From: DASVVT01 sp036386415
GTDB taxonomy: Bacteria; Acidobacteriota; Blastocatellia; Pyrinomonadales; Pyrinomonadaceae
Reading direction: 5' to 3'
Length of the DNA stretch: 8,109 nucleotides
Assembly: GCA_036386415.1 (NCBI GenBank)
Contig: DASVVT010000081.1
Span: 1 to 8,109, forward strand
The notes below the pieces were generated by a model. That model saw only the letters and a program-made list of their open reading frames with translations. It was not told the origin of the DNA and made no database searches. Below, one piece after another: positions 1 to 6,925 of the stretch; position 1 is the first letter of the stretch, and each line of letters opens with the position of its first letter. A program made the translations under genes and the position numbers.

Positions 1-1
1 G

Positions 2-67
2 CACAATGAAACAAGCATCCGAGTCTTGCGCATGAAAGACATGCTGACTCGCGCTTCGGTCGAATGA
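2..67 (+). other. Possible C-terminal tail of a gene entering from the left
   Basis: One plus-strand frame is open from the left edge to a TGA at 64-66 and reads as about 21 residues ending in RMKDMLTRASVE. The other plus-strand frames stop early. An open run this short happens by chance, so this is only a hint that a gene (possibly part of the integrated element) ends here. I do not recognise the family. The rest of 1-290 shows no gene or clear structure that I can support. Confidence 0.15.
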
Positions 68-290
68 GTTGTTATGGCGGAGCGCATCATTGCGCCGCGC
101 CGAGCGCCTCTTGATTTTCAATCTGCTGCGTGATAGCTGACCCTCAAACGCCATCTGCTCTCAGCATGGGACAACTCAACTTGCACCGCTTTTCAACCAG
201 CCTCTCGAATTATCCATTCAACGTCTCAATCGCACAATAGAGGAGCGGCGGGAATCAACTGTGAGTCAAGGCGAAGCGCAGACATAACTA

Positions 291-446
291 CAATTAGACC
301 GAATGATTCGGTATTTTACGCGAATTGGCGACTTTTACCGAATGATTCGGTAAAACTCTATGCTCAGAGACTTTTACCGATACTTTCGGTCTAACACCCT
401 AAAAGACGACTTTTACCGACAGCCACAGCAAAGATCATCTCTTATT
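291..446. repeat. Four-unit 39-bp-period array of ACCGA(A)...TCGGT palindromic sites
   Basis: ACCGA occurs at 298, 337, 376 and 415, exactly 39 bp apart each time. Units 2-4 begin with GACTTTTACCGA (330, 369, 408). Unit 1 (298-312) and unit 2 (337-351) carry the same 15-bp palindrome, ACCGAAT-G-ATTCGGT. In unit 2 the palindrome extends to 23 bp by flanking TTTT and AAAA (333-355). Unit 3 keeps 5-bp arms around a different 5-bp centre (ACCGA/TCGGT, 376-390), and unit 4 is only a half-site. Palindromes at regular spacing suggest a dimeric DNA-binding protein: a repressor cluster, a plasmid/element iteron or partition-like site, or a recombination accessory site. The repeated part is about 22 bp with gaps of about 17 bp, too short and too degenerate for a CRISPR array. 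Confidence 0.75.
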
Positions 447-456
447 CTCAGCACAC

Positions 457-462
457 TATAAT
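457..462 (+). promoter_or_regulatory. Perfect TATAAT box just right of the palindrome array
   Basis: TATAAT lies 38 bp after the last ACCGA half-site. No good -35 hexamer is seen 16-18 bp upstream, and no plus-strand gene follows. It might be an operator-controlled promoter of the integrated element or a chance match in AT-rich DNA. Confidence 0.2.
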
Positions 463-481
463 TCAAGTGTTCTGTCAATTC

Positions 482-502
482 TTGTGTGCCAGTTGTGTGC
501 CA
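482..502. repeat. Tandem 11-bp direct repeat (TTGTGTGCCA twice)
   Basis: TTGTGTGCCA is at 482-491 and again at 493-502, one helical turn apart. Short tandem repeats on the same face of the helix are typical of integrase arm or excisionase binding sites. The location, 115-135 bp left of a tRNA 3'-end remnant, fits that reading. Read on the minus strand the two copies also resemble a -24/-12 element, which I regard as a by-product of the repeat. Confidence 0.6.
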
Positions 503-604
503 ACTCAGCCAAACCAGTCATACTCAGCCCTACACAGCATCATAGAAAAGTGCGGGAGAGCAATAAATCATTACTCTTCCGCACTCAGCTAAACTCAACC
601 AAAC
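502..604. repeat. Four ACTCAGCC-type direct repeats, candidate integrase arm sites
   Basis: A 13-bp motif with consensus close to AACTCAGCCAAAC appears at 502-514 (AACTCAGCCAAAC), 521-533 (TACTCAGCCCTAC), 582-594 (CACTCAGCTAAAC) and 592-604 (AACTCAACCAAAC), always in the same orientation. The last two overlap and stop 13 bp before the tRNA remnant. Clusters of short direct repeats on the element side of the core are the known layout of tyrosine-recombinase arm-type sites. The role here is inferred from position and pattern; no integrase gene is inside the window. Confidence 0.55.
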
Positions 605-616
605 AAACTTTTAAGA

Positions 617-661
<45 letters not shown>

Positions 662-678
662 TTAAATCAATAGTTTAC

Positions 679-698
679 GGGCAGCCAAGCGGCTACCC
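679..698 (+). terminator. Hairpin after the tRNA remnant, weak terminator candidate
   Basis: GGGCAGCC (679-686) and GGCTACCC (691-698) form an 8-bp stem with one C-A mismatch around loop AAGC. It is followed by TTCGTCGTTT, a poor U-tract. It sits 17 bp after the CCA of the tRNA remnant, where a tRNA terminator would be expected in the ancestral chromosome. On pairing alone it could also be a protein-binding inverted repeat. Confidence 0.35.
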
Positions 699-706
699 TT
701 CGTCGT

Positions 707-728
707 TTGAGTCACTATGGAGTCACTG
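707..728. repeat. Second 11-bp tandem repeat (GAGTCACT twice)
   Basis: GAGTCACT occurs at 709-716 and 720-727, within two 11-bp blocks TTGAGTCACTA and TGGAGTCACTG. The period equals that of the repeat at 482-502, but the sequence differs and it lies on the opposite side of the tRNA remnant. It may be an arm site of another element that used the same tRNA end, or part of the ancestral chromosome. The rest of 662-1061 holds no gene that I can support. Confidence 0.45.
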
Positions 729-1038
729 CTTTGCAGGCGGTTTCTTAATAATGCTGCGTCTACGGCGTCGCGGTGGAGTCCGTTTGTCGAAAAACTTGAA
801 CTGGCGATTGTCGAGAATAAAAGCTAAGCCCGTTTTAGATGTCAGTTTCGTGGGCTCTACCTTCTGATTCTCTCACCCGAGCCTAGACGATGTACGCCGT
901 CTTTAGAAGAGTTTGTACTGACACTGGACGGACATTTGCCTGCACCGCTCATCTGATGCCTGCCTCTATCCATCAATGCAGACGCGGCGGAGTGCTGCAG
1001 CAGATTTTAAATGCCAGATATTCAATTGAGAATTTCTT

Positions 1039-1054
1039 TAGTACACGCGTACTA
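1039..1054. other. Inverted repeat downstream of the response-regulator gene
   Basis: TAGTAC (1039-1044) and GTACTA (1049-1054) form a 6-bp stem with loop ACGC, about 8 nt beyond the stop codon of the minus-strand activator gene. On the minus strand it is followed by AAAG rather than a run of T, so it is a poor intrinsic terminator. It may mark the 3' end of the transcript. Confidence 0.3.
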
Positions 1055-1061
1055 TTGTTCC

Positions 1062-2495
1062 CTATTCCTCAATTCCCTGTTCGTTGGATGCCATACCGGT
1101 CGTTTCGCCTGCGTTCAGATTATGCCGCTGGATCATGCGCCTGAGTGTAGTGCGATCAATACCAAGAACACGCGCTGCAGCCTGTTTGTTACCACCCATG
1201 CGTGCAAGTACATGTGCCACATGGCGCCCTTCCATATCTGACAACGAAAGTAAACCATCATCCGCTCGGTCGGTCGAGGATAGCGATATATCTTCCGTCT
1301 TTCTCTCCGTTTCCTTAGCGATATTTCGTATACGCTCAGGCAGGTCTTCGGGGCGCACGATTTGATCGCACAGCGCGACAGCACGCACGATGGCGTTCTC
1401 CAACTCGCGTATATTGCCGGGCCAGAGATAATTTTCAAGTAGCTCAATGACTTCGCGCGAAAAGCCGACAGGTTGTCCTCCTTTGCGCATGCTACGTGCG
1501 GCGAAGCGGTGCGCCAGGGGCATGACGTCCTCGCGGCGCTCACGCAGCGGCGGCAGATGCAATGTCACTGCATTCAATCTGTAAAGCAGGTCTTGACGGA
1601 ATCGGCCATCATACATTTCTTCCTCTAGATTGCGGTTCGTAGCGGCGATGACGCGGACGTCAACTTTTAAAGTCTGGTTCGATCCGACGCGACGAATCTC
1701 GCCTTCTTGCAGCGCGCGCAGCAGCTTGACCTGAAAGGCTGGACTCGTCTCTGTGATCTCATCGAGGAGGATCGTACCGCCGTCGGCTTCTTGCCAGAGT
1801 CCACGACGATCCGCCACCGCCCCGGTGAATGAGCCGCGAGCATGTCCGAATAGCTCGGATTCTATTAACTCGGACGGAATCGCTCCGCAGTTGACGGCGA
1901 CAAAAGGTGCGCCCGCGCGATGGCTGCGAAGATGGATGGCGCGCGCGACGATCTCCTTGCCGGTTCCTGACTCACCTGTAATTAGAACGGGTAAATTTGT
2001 GGCCGCGACGCGCCCGACCAATTTCATCACTTCGACAAAAGCAGCGCTACAGCCGACCAGATCAATATCTGAAGTGTACACAGGGTTAGCCGCGGGCTCG
2101 CCCATCGTGGCGGAATGCTCTTGCTTCTCAATGCCGGTGCGCACCGTCCTTGAGATATTCAACACATCGGTGATGTCGAAAGGCTTTAGCAGGTAGTCGT
2201 AAGCGCCGAAAGCTGTGGCATCAAGGGCTCCCACAGCCGAGCCATGTCCTGTCATCAGCACGATCTGCGCTTCGGGCTGCTCTTTCGTGAAGTGGCGCAG
2301 CAGATCGAACCCGTCCTGACTCGTCTCATCACCGAGCTTCACGTCGCAGAACACCAGCGACCAACGATCAGTCTCAATCATCTTCAGAGCCTGCTCGGCG
2401 TTTTCAGCTTCGCTCACAATCCAATCATCTGCGCGCAGCGCTTCGGCCACATTATCACGAATCAGTGGATCATCATCTATTACTAAAGCTTTCAT
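1062..2495 (-). CDS. NtrC-family sigma-54-dependent response regulator
   Basis: A cytoplasmic transcription activator of about 477 residues, the usual length for REC-AAA+-Fis proteins. Numbering from the ATG at 2495, a receiver domain covers about 1-120, with an acidic pocket at D7-D9, phospho-acceptor D51, T82 and K104. The AAA+ domain (about 145-385) has Walker A GESGTGKE (174-181), the sigma-54 contact loop as GSFTGA (221-226, usually GAFTGA), Walker B LLDE (243-246) and the FRQDLLYRLN motif. A Fis-type helix-turn-helix (about 425-457, GGNKQAAARVLGIDRTTLRRMI) binds DNA. The protein should use ATP to open sigma-54 holoenzyme promoters after phosphorylation. A TTG codon nine bases upstream (2502-2504) is in frame, but ATG gives the normal MKALVIDDD receiver start and better spacing to AGGGTGA. 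It follows the hybrid kinase gene by 131 bp on the same strand, so that kinase is the likely partner. Target genes are unknown. Confidence 0.95.
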   Translation of the reverse strand: MKALVIDDDPLIRDNVAEALRADDWIVSEAENAEQALKMIETDRWSLVFCDVKLGDETSQDGFDLLRHFTKEQPEAQIVLMTGHGSAVGALDATAFGAYDYLLKPFDITDVLNISRTVRTGIEKQEHSATMGEPAANPVYTSDIDLVGCSAAFVEVMKLVGRVAATNLPVLITGESGTGKEIVARAIHLRSHRAGAPFVAVNCGAIPSELIESELFGHARGSFTGAVADRRGLWQEADGGTILLDEITETSPAFQVKLLRALQEGEIRRVGSNQTLKVDVRVIAATNRNLEEEMYDGRFRQDLLYRLNAVTLHLPPLRERREDVMPLAHRFAARSMRKGGQPVGFSREVIELLENYLWPGNIRELENAIVRAVALCDQIVRPEDLPERIRNIAKETERKTEDISLSSTDRADDGLLSLSDMEGRHVAHVLARMGGNKQAAARVLGIDRTTLRRMIQRHNLNAGETTGMASNEQGIEE

Positions 2496-2504
2496 CTGCG
2501 ACAA

Positions 2505-2511
2505 TCACCCT
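2505..2511 (-). promoter_or_regulatory. Ribosome binding site of the response regulator
   Basis: AGGGTGA on the minus strand lies 9 nt before the ATG at 2495 and directly touches the alternative TTG at 2504. The distance supports the ATG as the main start. Confidence 0.5.
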
Positions 2512-2587
2512 TGGATGTAAGCACAGCCCTTCAGATGAGAGAGAACGGAAAAATCCCACTCACTAACCAATGGTCCTTCGAGGCACA

Positions 2588-2611
2588 GCGCATGCGCGGC
2601 CACGCGGCCGC
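2588..2611. other. Overlapping GC-rich palindromes between kinase and regulator genes
   Basis: A perfect 10-bp palindrome GCGCATGCGC (2588-2597) overlaps a hairpin GCGGCC-ACGC-GGCCGC (2596-2611). It lies 16-39 nt downstream of the kinase stop and about 90 nt upstream of the regulator start. There is no T-run on the minus-strand side, so it is not a standard terminator. It could reduce read-through, tune the kinase/regulator ratio in one mRNA, or bind a protein. No clear promoter is seen in this 131-bp gap. Confidence 0.4.
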
Positions 2612-2626
2612 TGCTCCGATGCTATT

Positions 2627-4585
2627 TTAGGCTGCCGCGACTGAGGTCGCACCTTCAATCTCTCTTTCCTGACGGCGAGAGACTTCATGCGCGATAGCCA
2701 ATATCTGCTCGACCGTGAAGGGTTTCGCAACCACCCAATTTACTGCGGCTTCTTTCTGCTCTTTCGAGCCTATCGCCCCGCCCCAGCCCGTGATCGCGGC
2801 CAGCGGGATATGGCGGTCTCGTGCGCGAATAGCACGCGCCAGTTCCCACCCACTCATCCCCGGCAGCCCCAGATCGGTAAAGATAGCATCGAACCTCAGA
2901 GCCTGAAACAGCTCCAGCGCCTCGTGCCCACTTTCCGCCAGCATCACCTGATAGCCAGCGTTCTCCAAGATGTCGCGCAAGAGTTCGCGCACAGGACATT
3001 CATCCTCGACGACGAGAATCCTGATCTTGTTTGATTGCGAGGGCAACAGATTTACGGACTGGGCGCTGTGGCCGACCGCTTGAGGCTTATGGATGCCTTT
3101 CGCGATTGGCAATCGGATACGGAAAGTTGTGCCGCGCCCGAGTTCCGATTCAACCTCGACCGTCCCTTCATGACGCCGGATGATGCCGTAGCTCACGGCC
3201 AATCCGAGGCCCATCCCAGCCCTGCCCTTGGTCGTAAAAAATGGGTCGAAGATACGCGGGCGCACATCATCGTCCATCCCGGTCCCCGTGTCAGCGACAG
3301 CGATCAAGACTTCACCGTCAACTTCCTCTGTGGAGAGCGTGAGCCGTCCGCCCTCCGGCATGGCATCCACGGCGTTGAAGACCATGTTAACGAGCACCTC
3401 GCGTAGTTCAGATTCATCACCCATCACGAGAGCGTTTGAGCGGCTTTGTAACTCGAGGTTGATGTGCACGCTGGCTGCTTCCGCGTGGTTCTTCCATCGA
3501 GGGCGTGTGATCTCGCTGATGTCGAGCAACAGTTGATCAACGGGCACGGGAGCAAAGTCGTAGTCTCGACGCTGGCGCGCGAAATCTTGAATCCGCTTGA
3601 TGGTTTTCGCCCCATCCTTAGCGGTCTTAATAATGAGATGGAGACCTTTCTCCATCTTCTCCGGGTCTTTGGTCATCTGCATGAGTTGCGCGCGACCGAG
3701 GATTCCGGCCAGCGTATTGTTAAAATCATGTGCGACGCCAGAGGCCAACTCGCCCAGGGCTGAGAGTTTTTCGATCTGAGAGTATTGTTCCCGTATACGC
3801 TCCTGCTCGGCGATATAGTGGTTCAGTTCTTCGACATGGCGCTGGGCTTCTTCAGCTTTGGCCGCCGCCGCCAGGGCTTCGATGTTTTTGAGATAGGTCT
3901 GATAGGTGAAGAAAACGATGCCCACAATTGGTGTTACCAGGATGACCGCGTAGAACCCGACTCCGCCGACGACCTGGGCGGTGATGCCTGCCGCCGCCGC
4001 TCCCGCAAAATAGGTGATAGATGTCCAGAGATAATGTTTCATCCATGTGTGCGTGATTGGCTGATTGTTCCGGCAGGCAGTCTGGACGGCGGCGAGGCCG
4101 GAGTTGGTGATATATTGCACGAGCGCCATGGTCGTGACGGCGACGGTGAAAGTGGCTGAAAAGCCGCCCTGCGATAAGGCCACAATATCGCCGAACCAGA
4201 GACGGAGGACGAAGGCTGCGAGAAATGTCGCACAACTCATCATGCCTGCGTTGAAGAAGACCGAGATCGGGCTCATCGGTATGTCATTCTTGCTGAAATA
4301 GAGAGACGAACAGAGCGCCTCAGCGACGGCTACCAGAACGGCTGCTTCGCCCCCGTACAACAGCATCGTGAGAAAGACAAAAGTATCTGAGACCGTAATT
4401 CTCCCGCTGACGTGCGGAATTTGCACTGTCAGGCGCGAACTGAGCGTGATCGTGATGATCGCCAGTAGCCAAAAATGCCAATCGAGTTGCGCCATGGGTA
4501 AGCGTAGAGCGGAGTAGAGGCAGGCCGCTAAACCAATGACGAGAATCGACAGCATGTATGGTTTCTTGAAACTTTGCTTGTTCAT
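2627..4585 (-). CDS. Membrane-bound hybrid histidine kinase with C-terminal receiver
   Basis: A 652-residue sensor kinase. Residues about 10-230 contain six or seven hydrophobic segments forming a multi-pass membrane sensor region with no large extracytoplasmic loop. I cannot name the family, but it looks like a MASE-type module. A helical linker (about 231-272) leads to the dimerisation/phospho-acceptor region with LGELASGVAHDFNN (H286). The ATPase domain shows the N-box (NMVFNAVDAMPEGG, about 400-413), G1 (VADTGTGMD), F-box (FDPFFTTK) and G2 (GMGLGLAVSYG). A receiver domain (about 520-640) has acidic residues E527-E529, phospho-acceptor D571 in FTDLGLPGMSG, T599 and K621. No phosphotransfer (Hpt) domain is present, so the receiver may act as a phosphate sink or brake rather than a relay. 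The downstream sigma-54 activator on the same strand is the natural phosphorylation target. The signal sensed is unknown. The ATG at 4585 has only a distant GGAG (4598-4601, 12 nt away). Confidence 0.93.
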   Translation of the reverse strand: MNKQSFKKPYMLSILVIGLAACLYSALRLPMAQLDWHFWLLAIITITLSSRLTVQIPHVSGRITVSDTFVFLTMLLYGGEAAVLVAVAEALCSSLYFSKNDIPMSPISVFFNAGMMSCATFLAAFVLRLWFGDIVALSQGGFSATFTVAVTTMALVQYITNSGLAAVQTACRNNQPITHTWMKHYLWTSITYFAGAAAAGITAQVVGGVGFYAVILVTPIVGIVFFTYQTYLKNIEALAAAAKAEEAQRHVEELNHYIAEQERIREQYSQIEKLSALGELASGVAHDFNNTLAGILGRAQLMQMTKDPEKMEKGLHLIIKTAKDGAKTIKRIQDFARQRRDYDFAPVPVDQLLLDISEITRPRWKNHAEAASVHINLELQSRSNALVMGDESELREVLVNMVFNAVDAMPEGGRLTLSTEEVDGEVLIAVADTGTGMDDDVRPRIFDPFFTTKGRAGMGLGLAVSYGIIRRHEGTVEVESELGRGTTFRIRLPIAKGIHKPQAVGHSAQSVNLLPSQSNKIRILVVEDECPVRELLRDILENAGYQVMLAESGHEALELFQALRFDAIFTDLGLPGMSGWELARAIRARDRHIPLAAITGWGGAIGSKEQKEAAVNWVVAKPFTVEQILAIAHEVSRRQEREIEGATSVAAA

Positions 4586-4740
4586 CTCTTAGCACATCTC
4601 CACTGTTCAACTAGGATCGAACAATGCAACGCACAACCGATGCAGCGCGTCGCCTCTCTCGTCTCTCATTCGCCGCGAACACCTGCGGCTAGCTTTGAGC
4701 TTACACCTACGCGCCGACCATCAGCGGATTGTCGGACACC

Positions 4741-4777
4741 GACGCGCCGGGTGTCTGTCAGGAGCAACCCGCGCGTC
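4741..4777 (-). terminator. Strong stem-loop overlapping the protease stop codon
   Basis: Arms GACGCGC (4741-4747) plus GGGT (4749-4752) pair with ACCC (4767-4770) plus GCGCGTC (4771-4777), giving 11 bp with one bulged base and a 14-nt loop. The first arm on the minus strand includes part of the stop codon of the protease gene. The T-run needed for intrinsic termination is missing, so it may be a Rho-assisted end, an mRNA 3'-stability structure, or an incomplete terminator. The remaining sequence to the kinase start (4586-4740) shows no promoter I can support. Confidence 0.5.
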
Positions 4778-6737
4778 AATATCCCAGGTAGTCCGTTCCC
4801 GTATCGATGACAATCGGCATAAAGGGGGTCGCATCGCCATCTACCATCGCGGCTTGGGCCTGAGTGACGCTGCTCGACCAGGCTCCGCCATCGGTGATCA
4901 GAACCCCGTCGCCCGCGATGATGCCATCGCCGAAAGTCACGTTATCGGTAATCAACACCCCGTCGGTGATCAAAACGCCTGAGTTAATAAAGACCGAGCC
5001 GCTGCCGAGCCAGGTCCCGTTACTGGTTAACAGGCTATCGCTGATCAGAACGCCGCTGGTCATCATCGCCGGGTCTTTACTCAAAGACCCATTGCTTATG
5101 ATCACCCCGTCGGTAATCAGCACGCCGAGCCCATAAACTTTCTGATACTTGGTGATCAGCTCAAGGTTGGTCGTGTAGTCATATTTCAGAGTCAGTCCCT
5201 GCGACCACGTAAAGGTCTGCCCGGCAATCGTCGTCGTGGCCGTCGGGGGCGTCGTCGTCGTCAGCAGCGGCGCGCCAAGCGCTGTGGTTGAGGTCAAGTC
5301 GGCGCGGACGAGCTTCGCCAGGCGGATCGCGCCCTCCACATTGATCTCGCCCGCGCCCTGCTCCAGCATGTTGAAGCGCGCGAGAGGCTGCGCCGTATAC
5401 ATTAAGATCATTTTGACCAGATTCGGCGTCAGCTTTGAGTTAGCTTGCAGCAGAAGCGCGGCAGCGCCCGCCACCACCGGCGAAGCCACGGATGACCCGC
5501 TCAGAAACATCTGCTTGCGCGTGCTCACAGTGCTCACCCCGGCGTCCAAGTAGGGATAAGTTGTGGCGAGATAACTCTGGTACGCTTCGGCACTGATGAT
5601 CTTATTGCCGGGCGCCGCCACGTCCGGCTTGACTAGATTATCGTAGTGCCGGTTGCCGGATGTATCTGTCCAGAAACTACGTGTCGGGCCGCGCGAGCTG
5701 TAGCTGGTGATCTGGTCGTCGCTGCGTCCGTTCGTCCCATAGGTGTTGACCGCGCCCACCGTGATCGCCGCCGGCTCGTTGCCGGGCGAATGAACATGGC
5801 CGTAGACTTTCGTGCCGTTCGCATCCTTGCCGTTATTTCCCGCGGCCGCGACAACTACGACCCCGGCGTCAACCAGCTTACGCACCGCACGACAGACCGC
5901 ATCGTTCTTATAGGAATCAATGGCCGCCGTGCCGAGGCTCATATTGACGACCTTGATGTTATATGTCTTGCGATTTGTATAGACCCAGTCGAGAGCCGTC
6001 AGCAGGTTAAATGTCGAGCCCGTGCCCAGTTTGTTCAATACCCGCAAATTAAGGATCTTGGCGTTGGGTGCTATGCCAATGTATGCTCCGCTTGAGATGC
6101 GACCACTCCCAGCAGCCACCGCCGCCACATATGTCCCATGCCCGTAAGGGTCGTCTATACGTTTCTCGCCCGTGAAGTCTTTGCTATAGGAGATGCGCGA
6201 TTTGCCGCTTTTGTCCAGGAACGCTTTGTGTGAAGAGTAGAGACCTGAATCCAGGATGGCGATACCGATACCTGTGCCGTCCAGGGTGTAATTGCCGCCT
6301 GTCGAAGCCGTTTGTTGGCGCACGGCGTCAGTGCCGGTGGTGATCGACAAATGACCGCCGAGCGGGATGACCTCTCTATCTGGAGAGAGGTAGGCGACGT
6401 CGTTGCGCGCGGCCAGCGCGTCGATGGAGTTCAGGGGCAGATTAACCAGACGCGCCGGGAAGTTTGTGAATTGCCCCTTAACAGTCCCATTGTTACTTCG
6501 GATGGCCGAATCCAATGCAGCGTTCCAAAAGCCAAGGGGTTGGATGATGACATTGATGCGCGCCGTAGCCAGCGCACTGCTACTCATTTGTTGCCGCAGA
6601 TCAGCAGATACTTTGTCGGCCTGGACGTCGTTGGTTTGTGCGGAGACCAGGACGGGGGAAACGACGCCGGAGAAAGGCGAGAATAACAGGGCCAAGATGA
6701 TGAGCCATGTCATCAAGGTCGGGGTAATGGTTTTCAC
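4776..6737 (-). CDS. Secreted subtilisin-like serine protease (family S8) with GVLITDG-repeat tail
   Basis: A 653-residue exported endopeptidase. Residues 1-33 form a signal peptide ending near VSA-QT. About 58-125 resembles an I9-type inhibitory propeptide. The peptidase domain (about 150-475) carries the catalytic triad: D163 in ILDSG, H200 in YGHGTYVAAVAAG and S416 in SGSSVASPVVAGAA (the usual GTSMAAP is GSSVASP), with oxyanion N301 in AAGNNG. A Thr/Pro-rich linker (about 490-505) leads to residues 538-617, where GVLITDG, GVLISDS and GVLITDN motifs recur, probably forming a beta-structured domain used for surface binding or cell attachment. The gene starts with GTG at 6735-6737, chosen because AAGGAGAG lies a few bases upstream and because this start yields a full signal peptide. 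The protein should act outside the cytoplasm on proteins or peptides. The tail resembles S8 proteases that I associate with Blastocatellia. Its job in this locus is unknown. Confidence 0.94.
   Translation of the reverse strand: MKTITPTLMTWLIILALLFSPFSGVVSPVLVSAQTNDVQADKVSADLRQQMSSSALATARINVIIQPLGFWNAALDSAIRSNNGTVKGQFTNFPARLVNLPLNSIDALAARNDVAYLSPDREVIPLGGHLSITTGTDAVRQQTASTGGNYTLDGTGIGIAILDSGLYSSHKAFLDKSGKSRISYSKDFTGEKRIDDPYGHGTYVAAVAAGSGRISSGAYIGIAPNAKILNLRVLNKLGTGSTFNLLTALDWVYTNRKTYNIKVVNMSLGTAAIDSYKNDAVCRAVRKLVDAGVVVVAAAGNNGKDANGTKVYGHVHSPGNEPAAITVGAVNTYGTNGRSDDQITSYSSRGPTRSFWTDTSGNRHYDNLVKPDVAAPGNKIISAEAYQSYLATTYPYLDAGVSTVSTRKQMFLSGSSVASPVVAGAAALLLQANSKLTPNLVKMILMYTAQPLARFNMLEQGAGEINVEGAIRLAKLVRADLTSTTALGAPLLTTTTPPTATTTIAGQTFTWSQGLTLKYDYTTNLELITKYQKVYGLGVLITDGVIISNGSLSKDPAMMTSGVLISDSLLTSNGTWLGSGSVFINSGVLITDGVLITDNVTFGDGIIAGDGVLITDGGAWSSSVTQAQAAMVDGDATPFMPIVIDTGTDYLGY
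4887..5126 (-). repeat. Coding repeats for GVLITDG-type motifs in the protease tail
   Basis: At protein level the motif recurs at about residues 538-544, 562-568, 587-593, 593-599 and 610-616, each with Ile/Val-rich strands followed by Asp-Gly or Ser-Asn-Gly turns. At DNA level the units are diverged but keep ATCAGNAC- or GTCGGTGATCA-like blocks on the plus strand, which makes the stretch prone to slippage and copy-number change. Confidence 0.6.
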
Positions 6738-6741
6738 TTAA

Positions 6742-6750
6742 CTCTCCTTC
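6742..6750 (-). promoter_or_regulatory. Strong Shine-Dalgarno for the protease GTG start
   Basis: GAAGGAGAG on the minus strand ends 4 nt before the GTG at 6737 (about 6 nt from the GGAG core). It is the best ribosome binding site in the window and decides the non-ATG start. Confidence 0.8.
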
Positions 6751-6925
6751 ATTGCAGCCTGTAGCACCGCTGGAAATCTGAGGCCGAATTGGAAGCGCAT
6801 CCCGCGCGATAATCCACCGTAATTCATGCTGTGAGCGCCCGCTCTGCCCGCGACTGTGATAGAAACCTGGATCGACTCGGAACCGTTAAGCGGGTGGAAA
6901 AGCCGGAAGGGTGACCGCGTTTTTA

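Noticed and set aside
291..446. CRISPR array
   Set aside because: The period is only 39 bp, the repeat is about 22 bp and degenerates after two copies, the spacer-like gaps are about 17 bp, and no cas gene is nearby.
483..503. Sigma-54 promoter on the minus strand (TGGCAC...CTGGCA with the right GG-GC spacing)
   Set aside because: The match is created by two copies of the 11-bp tandem repeat, the -12 box lacks TTGC, and no gene follows on that strand in the window.
1133..1543. Minus-strand 136-codon frame inside the sigma-54 activator gene, and similar long frames inside the kinase (e.g. 3785-4159 plus) and protease (e.g. 5646-6095 plus)
   Set aside because: They are alternative frames of genes with clear catalytic motifs in the main frame; long antisense or offset frames are expected in GC-rich coding DNA.
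4620..4650. Sigma-54 promoter upstream of the kinase (GGTTGTGCGTTGCAT on the minus strand)
   Set aside because: Only 9 bases separate GG and GC instead of the strict 10, and the -24 box is poor.
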